A stretch of 7,207 bases of DNA from Sphingobium sp. (GTDB lineage Bacteria; Pseudomonadota; Alphaproteobacteria; Sphingomonadales; Sphingomonadaceae): NCBI RefSeq assembly GCF_003248505.1, contig NZ_QFOA01000147.1:1-7207 (forward strand), read 5' to 3'. A model generated the notes under the pieces. The model worked only from the letters and a program-made list of their open reading frames with translations. It was not told where the DNA came from and searched no databases. Shown piece after piece: positions 1 through 4,430 of this stretch. Within the stretch, counting starts at the first letter, position 1. Each line of letters opens with the position of its first letter. Position numbers and translations under genes: made by a program.

Positions 1-97
1 CGCCATTGCCACCCGCTACGACCAGCTGGCCAACAGCTTCCTCGGCATGGTCCACCTCGCCACCGCCAGATACTGGCTCAAATTTGTCCACGCCGCC
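1..97 (+). mobile_element. IS5-family insertion sequence, 3' end only (copy 1)
   Basis: This is the terminal part of an insertion sequence whose remainder lies left of the window. Bases 2-97 are identical, in reverse complement, to the transposase-3' end of the fuller copy at 3017-4337, once the 52-bp duplication of that copy is discounted. The terminal inverted repeat AATTTGTCCACGCCGCC lies at 81-97, and the host TA follows at 98-99. The transposase reading frame runs right up to the IS end. The two copies are in opposite orientation with their transposase 3' ends facing each other, and they bracket the operon. The family call comes from the transposase of the second copy. Confidence 0.85.
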
Positions 98-100
98 TAG
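2..100 (+). CDS. IS5-family transposase, C-terminal fragment (partial at window edge)
   Basis: The frame encodes AIATRYDQLANSFLGMV followed by HLATARYWLKFVHAA and a TAG stop. This is the C-terminal tail of a DDE transposase, downstream of the catalytic Glu, which is outside the window. It shows the undamaged C-terminus that the second copy has lost. The stop codon TAG at 98-100 is not inside the element: TA is the target dinucleotide and G is the next host base. The gene is cut only by the window edge, so the upstream copy may be intact. Confidence 0.85.
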   Translation, partial: AIATRYDQLANSFLGMVHLATARYWLKFVHAA

Positions 101-405
101 GGCTGCAATATACTGTACCGCTGGGTGACCTCGGAGAACTGGGCGCCACCGCCGATTATTATCACTCCAGCCCGCTCAGCTTCGTGAACACCTCGCTCCC
201 GGCCTATGATCTGGTCAATGCGCGGCTTGACTGGCGCAATGTGGCGGGAAGGCCGATGGATATCGGCATCTATGTCACCAACGCCTTCAAGGAGAATTAT
301 CAGGCCATCGGCGCTGTGTCGGGCGGCGGACTGGGCTTTAATACGGCCATTTATGGCGCGCCGCGCCAATATGGCCTTACGCTGCGCTATCGCTTCGGAT
401 CCTGA
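98..405 (+). pseudogene. TonB-dependent receptor, 3' fragment truncated by the IS
   Basis: About 100 codons remain, encoding the last beta-strands of an outer-membrane TonB-dependent receptor barrel: LQYTVPLGDLGELGATADYY, then YDLVNARLDW, DIGIYVTNAF and the C-terminal APRQYGLTLRYRFGS. It aligns along its length with the C-terminus of the receptor at 4431-6815 (LGADYAVPL, YTLVNARLDY, DISLYMNNVF, PPRQYGVRLRYRFGR), so the two are paralogues. The insertion falls in the codon for the Leu before GLQY; an xTA codon at the junction restores the match to LGADY. Plug, signal peptide and most of the barrel are absent. The frame is open through the IS, but no normal start is present, and a GTG at 184 would give only 73 residues. 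A functional receptor is not expected. Confidence 0.85.
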
Positions 406-415
406 ACCTGATCGG

Positions 416-441
416 GCGCCCCGCCGCATGAGGCGGGGCGC
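416..441 (+). terminator. Strong hairpin, probable terminator after the receptor fragment
   Basis: There is a perfect 10-bp GC-rich stem, GCGCCCCGCC (416-425) and GGCGGGGCGC (432-441), with a 6-base loop GCATGA. It starts 11 bases after the receptor stop codon and is followed by TATCTTCC, only a weak T-tract. The position fits an intrinsic terminator of the former receptor gene. It also means the operon starting at 514 probably has its own promoter between about 442 and 500, although I see no convincing -35/-10 pair there. Confidence 0.75.
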
Positions 442-513
442 TATCTTCCGACAGGGCCGCTCCTTCTCCCATCGCATCATGATGCCCAGGCAATGAGGAG
501 ACAGGAAGCAATC

Positions 514-888
514 ATGCCCGAACCAATGGACGAGGTGCTGGCCTTTTTCCGCGAAAGCAGCGGTTCGCGCGACGATATGCTTGCGGCGATACGACGCCGG
601 TTCACCGCCGAGACGCGCTGGGAAAATGTCGGCGTCGCATCCACGCTAGGTATCGAGCAGGCGATTCAGTTCGTCTCAGGATTCCTGGAGAAGATTCCGT
701 TTACGCGGTGTGAGGTCGTGGTGCATCACGTCGCGGCCTGCGGCGATACAGTCCTGACGGAAAGAAGCGACATCTTCTATGGCGCGGACGGGGCGGAGAT
801 GGTCTCGCTGCGCCTGATGGGCGCATTGCAGATGGACGGGCCGCGCATCGTCGCATGGCGCGACTATTTCGACACCGGCGGATTTTGA
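514..888 (+). CDS. Limonene-1,2-epoxide hydrolase-like (LEH/SnoaL-fold) protein
   Basis: This 124-residue cytosolic protein has the cone-shaped alpha+beta fold family of limonene-1,2-epoxide hydrolases. Typical signatures are WENVG (36-40), GIEQAIQFVSGFL (46-58), CGDTVLTERSD (76-86), a MG strand (102-103) and AWRDYFD (114-120). The LEH catalytic Arg-x-Asp and Asp appear to be present as R84, D86 and D117, and the water-binding Asn as N38. The Tyr two residues before that Asn in Rhodococcus LEH is Trp here (W36), so the active site is not identical. The start at 514 is preferred because AGGAA (503-507) sits 6 bases upstream; the in-frame ATG at 493 has a poorly placed site. It is the first gene of the operon, 10 bases from the next. 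It could hydrolyse an epoxide, or be a non-catalytic or isomerase relative. The fold is secure and the reaction inferred. Confidence 0.75.
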   Translation: MPEPMDEVLAFFRESSGSRDDMLAAIRRRFTAETRWENVGVASTLGIEQAIQFVSGFLEKIPFTRCEVVVHHVAACGDTVLTERSDIFYGADGAEMVSLRLMGALQMDGPRIVAWRDYFDTGGF

Positions 889-898
889 GGGCAGGGAC

Positions 899-1921
899 AT
901 GACCGAACGTAAAGCCGTCTGGGCGCAGATCGTGCCGATGCCGGGCGAAGATCTCGCGGCGCTGGCCCGCAATTACGAAGCTGCCGGGGTGGAGGGGGTG
1001 TGGGCGCCACAAATGTTTGGTGCGCCTTTTACGACGCTGGCCGCCGTCGCTCCTGCCACCCAGCGCATCAAGCTGGGCACCGGCATCGCGCTGGCCTTCG
1101 TGCGCAGTCCGCTGGAAACGGCGTGCAGTGCGATCGACCTCGACCTTATCAGCAATGGCCGGGTAGTTCTGGGCCTGGGTTCCAGCGCCCAAAGCCAGAT
1201 CGAAGGGTCATTCGGCAGCGTTTATGGCAAGCCGCTTGCCCATATGCGGGAAATCGTATCCATAATCCGCGCCATCGTGGCGCACGGCCACGGCGGCGAC
1301 TTGTCGGAATTGAAGGGCGAGTATCACCATCTCGACCTTTCGCATTTCCGCCTGCTGCACCGGCCGGTCCGGGGCGACATTCCGATCGTGCTGCCCGCTG
1401 TGTTCCAAAAGGCCTGCATGCAAGCGGCGGAGATTGCCGACGGATTGCTGGGGCATCCGCTGTGGAACGATGCCTGGATCGAACGCGAAGTGATTGCGAA
1501 TATTGGGGCGGGGTTGGAGCGGGGCGGTCGCGCGCGCAAGGATTTCTCGCTTAATATCTCGATCTTCACGGCTATTTCCAACGATCGGCGCGAAGCGATA
1601 GAAGATTGCCGCGGGACTGTGGCCTATTATAGCCAATCGCCGCAATATCTTCGCTATTTTGAGGAGATCGGTTTCGGCAAGGAAGCGTCGGCCATCCAGG
1701 CTGCCTTCGCTAAAGGCGATATGGACGGCATGGCAGCCGCCTGCACCGACGCCATGGTGGAAAGCATCGCCATAGTGGGGACGGCTGATGAAGTGCGCGC
1801 CCGGGTCGGCGAACGAGCGGCATTGGCAGACGCCATCACGCCGGTCATTCCTCATTATGGCTTATCGGCTGAAAAAAGCGCTGCCTACACGCAACGTATT
1901 GCGGAGACATTTTATGACTGA
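899..1921 (+). CDS. Luciferase-like (LLM class) flavin/F420-dependent oxidoreductase
   Basis: This 340-residue soluble protein belongs to the bacterial-luciferase-like monooxygenase/F420-dependent oxidoreductase superfamily, a TIM barrel using reduced flavin or F420. Visible family marks are GVEGVWAPQ near residues 30-38, TQRIKLGTGIA (54-64), the LDLISNGRVVLGLG strand-turn (81-94) and VYGKPLAHMREIVSIIRAI (108-126). The C-terminal part carries the usual substrate-lid helices and ends VIPHYGLSAEKSAAYTQRIA. The length is normal for the family. The start at 899 is set by GAGGG (887-891), which overlaps the stop of the previous gene, 7 bases upstream. It is the middle gene of a three-gene operon and overlaps the next by 8 nt, so the two are probably translationally coupled. 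Next to an LEH-type gene it could be an alkene epoxidase of LimB type, but a dehydrogenase or hydroxylase role fits the sequence equally. Whether it uses FMN or F420 cannot be told. Confidence 0.85.
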   Translation: MTERKAVWAQIVPMPGEDLAALARNYEAAGVEGVWAPQMFGAPFTTLAAVAPATQRIKLGTGIALAFVRSPLETACSAIDLDLISNGRVVLGLGSSAQSQIEGSFGSVYGKPLAHMREIVSIIRAIVAHGHGGDLSELKGEYHHLDLSHFRLLHRPVRGDIPIVLPAVFQKACMQAAEIADGLLGHPLWNDAWIEREVIANIGAGLERGGRARKDFSLNISIFTAISNDRREAIEDCRGTVAYYSQSPQYLRYFEEIGFGKEASAIQAAFAKGDMDGMAAACTDAMVESIAIVGTADEVRARVGERAALADAITPVIPHYGLSAEKSAAYTQRIAETFYD

Positions 1922-2972
1922 AACGATGACCGGCACTGTCGCCGCCATGGCTGGCAAAGGGTCCTATAACCGCCATTCTGGTCTTCAACAGGCCAATCTG
2001 CAATCGGCTTTGCCACTGCTGGCCGATGCCGCAAGTGCAGTCAGCGAACACTCCGCCGGACCGGTTACGATTGTCGATTATGGCGCTTCTCAAGGCCGCA
2101 ATTCGATGGCGCCCATGGCAAGCGCCATCGACCTTATCCGTCACAAAGATCCGGCACGCCCCGTCCAAGTGGTGCATACCGACCTGCCATCCAACGATTT
2201 CGCTTCGCTTTTCACCTTGCTGGCGACCGACCCGACAAGCTATCTCGGCGATCGCGAAAATGTCTATCCATCGGCCATCGGGCGCTCTTATTTCGACAGC
2301 ATATTGCCACCCGGCAGCGTGGATCTTGGCTGGTCTTCCAATTCGCTTCATTGGATGAGCCGAAGCCCGGTCGACGTCGCCGATCATGGTTGGGCCGTCT
2401 ACAGTCAGTCTGCTGAGGCGCGCGCTGCGGTCGATGCCGTGCTCGCAGAAGACTGGCTCCATTTTCTTCGCGCACGCGCGACGGAATTGCGTCCTGGCGG
2501 GCGCCTGATATGCCAATTCATGGGGCGTGGCACTGACGGTCACGGGTTCGAGTGGATGGCCGGAAATTTCTGGCAGTCTATTGTCGATATGCAGCGTGAT
2601 GGGCTGTTTACCGCAGAAGAAACGCTGAGGATGACATCGCCCTCGGCCGGTCGATCGCTCGATCAACTGTCTGCGCCGTTCGAGGCGGGGCAGGTGCCCG
2701 GGCTGGTGCTCGATCATCTTTCGGCAGTTCCTGCGCCCGATCCCTATTGGGATGCATTGCAGAAGACCGGCAACGCCGCTGAATTCGGGCGGCAGTGGGC
2801 AAGCATGATGTGCGCTGCGAACGGCCCCAATTTTCTTGCTCGTCTGGATGCCCATCGCGATCGCGAGCGATTGACCGATGAGATCCGGCAGCGGTTGGCG
2901 GAGCGGATTGAAGCCGATCCGCAACCCAGCCAGTCCGTCATCGTAATCATGTCGATCAGCAAAGCCTGGTGA
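1914..2972 (+). CDS. SABATH-type SAM-dependent carboxyl methyltransferase
   Basis: A 352-residue soluble enzyme predicted to transfer a methyl group from S-adenosylmethionine to a carboxylic acid, giving a methyl ester. Family marks in order: GKGSYNRHSGLQ (14-25), equivalent to the plant SYxxNSxxQ; the SAM loop VDYGASQGRNS (54-64), equivalent to DLGCSSGPN; HTDLPSNDFASLF (88-100); GRSYFDSILPPGSVDL (123-138); and SNSLHWMS (142-149). Q25 and H146-W147 match the Gln and His-Trp that hold the carboxylate in plant salicylate methyltransferase. A later ELRPGGRLICQF strand is the usual methyltransferase strand 4-5. The family is best known from plants, and bacterial members are fewer. The start at 1914 has GGAG 7 bases upstream and overlaps the previous stop (ATG at 1914, TGA at 1919). 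A longer in-frame opening to 1788 lies inside the upstream gene and is rejected. The substrate is unknown. Only 42 bases separate its stop from the IS target duplication. Confidence 0.85.
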   Translation: MTETMTGTVAAMAGKGSYNRHSGLQQANLQSALPLLADAASAVSEHSAGPVTIVDYGASQGRNSMAPMASAIDLIRHKDPARPVQVVHTDLPSNDFASLFTLLATDPTSYLGDRENVYPSAIGRSYFDSILPPGSVDLGWSSNSLHWMSRSPVDVADHGWAVYSQSAEARAAVDAVLAEDWLHFLRARATELRPGGRLICQFMGRGTDGHGFEWMAGNFWQSIVDMQRDGLFTAEETLRMTSPSAGRSLDQLSAPFEAGQVPGLVLDHLSAVPAPDPYWDALQKTGNAAEFGRQWASMMCAANGPNFLARLDAHRDRERLTDEIRQRLAERIEADPQPSQSVIVIMSISKAW

Positions 2973-2981
2973 AGGGAAGGA

Positions 2982-3877
2982 TCACCCCGTCTGAAATGCG
3001 AAACTCACGCGTCTTAGGCGGCGTGGACAAATTTGAGCCAGTATCTGGCGGTGGCGAGGTGGACCATGCCGAGGAAGCTGTTGGCCAGCTGGTCGTAGCG
3101 GGTGGCAATGGCGGACCATGCCGAGGAAGCTGTTGGCCAGCTGGTCGTAGCGGGTGGCAATGGCGCGGTTGATCTTCAGATGCCCGAACATGCGCTCGAT
3201 GCGGTTGCGCTGCTTGTAGAGCATTCGGTCATACTCAATCTTCACCCGGCGGTTTGATCGGCCAGGAATGACGGCTTCGATCTGCCGTTTGGCAAGGTCG
3301 GCACGGATCGCGTCGGCGTCGTAGCCCTTGTCGGCAAGCAGGGCATCTGGGGCACGCTCCGGTAGGACAATCAAGGCATCATAGGCCTTGCAGTCTGCCG
3401 CCTCCCCGGCTGTTAGATGGAAGGCGAGTGGTCGTCCGAAGGCATCAGCCAGGCAGTGAAGTTTACTGGTGAACCCGCCCCGCGAGCGGCCAAGAGCGCG
3501 TCGATGAGCCCCCCTTTTCCGCCCGCTGCCGAGACGTGGGCGCGGACTGTGGTGCTGTCGATGCTGTAGTGGCCGGTGTCGGCCATGATCTCGGCCAACA
3601 TCACCGCCACGGTCTCCCAGATCCCGGCTTCGCTCCATCGCCGGAACCGGCGGTAGATAGTGTTCCAGCTTCCGTATTTGGGCGGCACGTCACGCCACGG
3701 CGCACCGCACCGCAGTCGCCACAGTATGCCGTTGATGATCGAACGGTTCTGTTCCGGTGGCCTGCCTCGGCCCCGGTTCTTACGCTCGATCGGCAGCAGA
3801 TCCTTTAGAATGCGCCATTCCGCCTCGGTGAGATCGCCCCGGCTCAAGCCTGCCTCCAAAAGGCAGCTTTGAATCAA
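2982..3877 (-). CDS. IS5-family DDE transposase, two frames joined by -1 frameshift, C-terminus altered
   Basis: Two overlapping frames make one transposase. Frame A starts at 3877 (TTG; no ATG nearby) and encodes LTEAEWRILKDLLP, NGILWRLRCGAPWRDVPPKY and YSIDSTTVRAH; alone it stops at 3413. Frame B supplies GGFTSKLHCLADAFGRPL, LLADKGYDADAIR and YKQRNRIERMFGHLKINRAI. A -1 slip at A-AAA-GGG (3518-3512) joins them. In the fused product the catalytic triad is D107 (IDSTT), D183 (ADKGYD) and E228 (RIERMFGHLK), the arrangement of IS5-family enzymes. The undamaged protein would have 270 residues. Here a 52-bp tandem duplication at 3061-3164 shifts the frame after LANSFLGMV, so the last 15 residues are replaced by 43 unrelated ones and translation runs past the IS end to 2982. 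The catalytic residues survive; whether the enzyme works is unknown. Confidence 0.85.
3017..3033 (+). repeat. IS copy 2 left terminal inverted repeat (transposase 3' end)
   Basis: GGCGGCGTGGACAAATT is the exact reverse complement of 4321-4337 and of 81-97. It encodes the last residues of the intact transposase (KFVHAA) on the minus strand and is preceded by the host TA at 3015-3016. Confidence 0.85.
3061..3164 (+). repeat. 52-bp perfect tandem duplication inside the transposase gene
   Basis: Unit 1 is 3061-3112 and unit 2 is 3113-3164, each beginning GGACCATGCCGAGG and ending GGTGGCAATGGC, with no mismatches. IS copy 1 (2-97) has the unit only once, so the duplication is derived. Since 52 is not a multiple of 3, it shifts the transposase frame. 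There is at most 1 base of shared sequence at the junctions, which points to replication slippage or end-joining rather than recombination between pre-existing repeats. Confidence 0.95.
3512..3518 (-). other. Probable programmed -1 frameshift site A-AAA-GGG
   Basis: On the minus strand the run is GGAAAAGGGGGGCTC. In frame A it reads gga-aaa-ggg-ggg-ctc; after a -1 slip on AAA-GGG it continues ggg-gct-cat in frame B, which starts the conserved second half (GAHRRALGRSRGGF). A_AAA_GGG is a classical IS slippery heptamer. The following GC-rich stretch could form a stimulatory structure, but I did not fold it. Transcriptional slippage on the A4G6 run is an alternative way to the same product. Confidence 0.7.
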
Positions 3878-3888
3878 CGCTTCCGTGC

Positions 3889-4317
3889 GGCGTCAATAGA
3901 GGCATGCCGTCGATCCATGATGTTGCGGTCATTCGACCGGAATGCGATACCTTCGTGATGATCTGGTGGGGTTGGAGAACGAGGCAGCGGCTGGCGCTCA
4001 TGGCGGGGATGTGCGGCGTTGCCGCAATCCCTTGGCTTGTCATTGGCTCGACATCGAAAGACTGGCGCGCACTGGTAGGTGGCACGGCGTTTCTGTTCAT
4101 CCCGCAGATTGTCGGATGGCTGCTCTACGTGGGCCTCGCAACCGGCCGCATGCCGTCCGCGTATGGCCGATCAGAAATGCGCGATGCTGCACCACGATGG
4201 TTCTGGCTGACAGGCACCCTCTACGCGGGTCTACTGCTTCTTTTTATCTATATCGTTCTAAGCGTCATCATCAGCGGCACGATCTGGGGTCTCTGATGCT
4301 CACCCAATATTGACGCC
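3889..4317. repeat. 10-bp inverted repeat bracketing the passenger gene
   Basis: GGCGTCAATA (3889-3898), just upstream of the transposase start, is the exact reverse complement of TATTGACGCC (4308-4317), just inside the right IS end. The arms enclose the passenger gene almost exactly. They may mark the ends of an inserted segment, or be chance. Confidence 0.4.
3904..4296 (+). CDS. Small three-helix membrane protein of unknown function, IS passenger
   Basis: I do not recognise this family. The 130-residue protein has three clear hydrophobic segments at about 30-50 (LALMAGMCGVAAIPWLVIGS), 57-80 (centred on AFLFIPQIVGWLLYVGL) and 100-127 (centred on LYAGLLLLFIYIVLSVII), joined by short polar loops, with a charged N-terminus (WRTRQR) and a central loop SAYGRSEMRDAAPRW. 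It should sit in the inner membrane. It is transcribed away from the transposase and lies between that gene and the right inverted repeat. The start is unsure: the ATG at 3904 has only a poorly spaced AGAGG, and the ATG at 3958 would shorten it by 18 residues without touching the helices. No other gene occupies this stretch and the hydrophobic pattern argues for a real protein. It could be a captured host gene. Confidence 0.6.
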   Translation: MPSIHDVAVIRPECDTFVMIWWGWRTRQRLALMAGMCGVAAIPWLVIGSTSKDWRALVGGTAFLFIPQIVGWLLYVGLATGRMPSAYGRSEMRDAAPRWFWLTGTLYAGLLLLFIYIVLSVIISGTIWGL

Positions 4318-4320
4318 CGG

Positions 4321-4337
4321 AATTTGTCCACGCCGCC
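4321..4337 (+). repeat. IS copy 2 right terminal inverted repeat
   Basis: AATTTGTCCACGCCGCC is a 17/17 match to the reverse complement of the left end. It is followed by TA (4338-4339). The bases just inside (CGG, against CTC at 78-80 adjusted for the extra A) differ from the transposase 3' end, as expected for a genuine second terminus rather than a longer copied piece. Confidence 0.8.
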
Positions 4338-4417
4338 TAGTTTGAACAAAAAGGCAGAAGCGCCCCCGATCGCAAGCTATGCGGCACCGCAAATATGTTG
4401 CGACTTCATAACTCTTT

Positions 4418-4428
4418 GGGGAGGAAAA
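4418..4428 (+). promoter_or_regulatory. Ribosome binding site that fixes the receptor start at TTG 4431
   Basis: GGGGAGGAAAA is a near-perfect Shine-Dalgarno sequence ending a few bases before TTG at 4431; the GGAGG core lies 6 bases upstream. The in-frame ATG at 4395 lies before this site and has nothing comparable. It would also add a charged leader (MLRLHNSLGRKT) ahead of a standard signal peptide. Confidence 0.8.
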
Positions 4429-4430
4429 CC

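Larger units (their letters stand above)
3015..4339 (-). mobile_element. IS5-family insertion sequence with passenger gene (copy 2), including TA duplications
   Basis: The element proper is 3017-4337 (1321 bp). Its ends are perfect 17-bp inverted repeats, GGCGGCGTGGACAAATT (3017-3033) and AATTTGTCCACGCCGCC (4321-4337), flanked on both sides by TA (3015-3016, 4338-4339), a 2-bp target duplication. The transposase lies on the minus strand at the left. The rest, 3878-4320, holds a divergent small membrane-protein gene. The size is large for the short two-frame IS5 subgroup (usually under ~1 kb), which the passenger explains. The alternative is that 4321-4337 is a stub of another copy and the middle is host DNA. 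The exact stop of homology at 17 bp and the matching TAs favour one element. Confidence 0.75.

Noticed and set aside
97..480. Minus-strand open frame across the receptor fragment and terminator
   Set aside because: It is antisense to the receptor 3' end and runs through a strong hairpin; no protein-like pattern.
1788..1913. In-frame upstream extension of the methyltransferase
   Set aside because: It lies within the oxidoreductase gene; the ATG at 1914 has a good ribosome binding site and starts just before the family N-terminal motif.
1845..2924. Long minus-strand open frame (359 codons) opposite the methyltransferase
   Set aside because: It is the antisense of a well-supported SABATH gene, is rich in Arg, His and Cys without any domain pattern, and is typical of high-GC shadow frames.
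3942..4313. Second plus-strand frame overlapping the passenger gene
   Set aside because: It is Arg/His-rich with no hydrophobic segments; the 3904-4296 frame has a clear three-helix pattern and is preferred.
4395..4430. ATG at 4395 as start of the receptor
   Set aside because: The strong ribosome binding site at 4418-4428 serves TTG 4431, which begins directly at the signal peptide.
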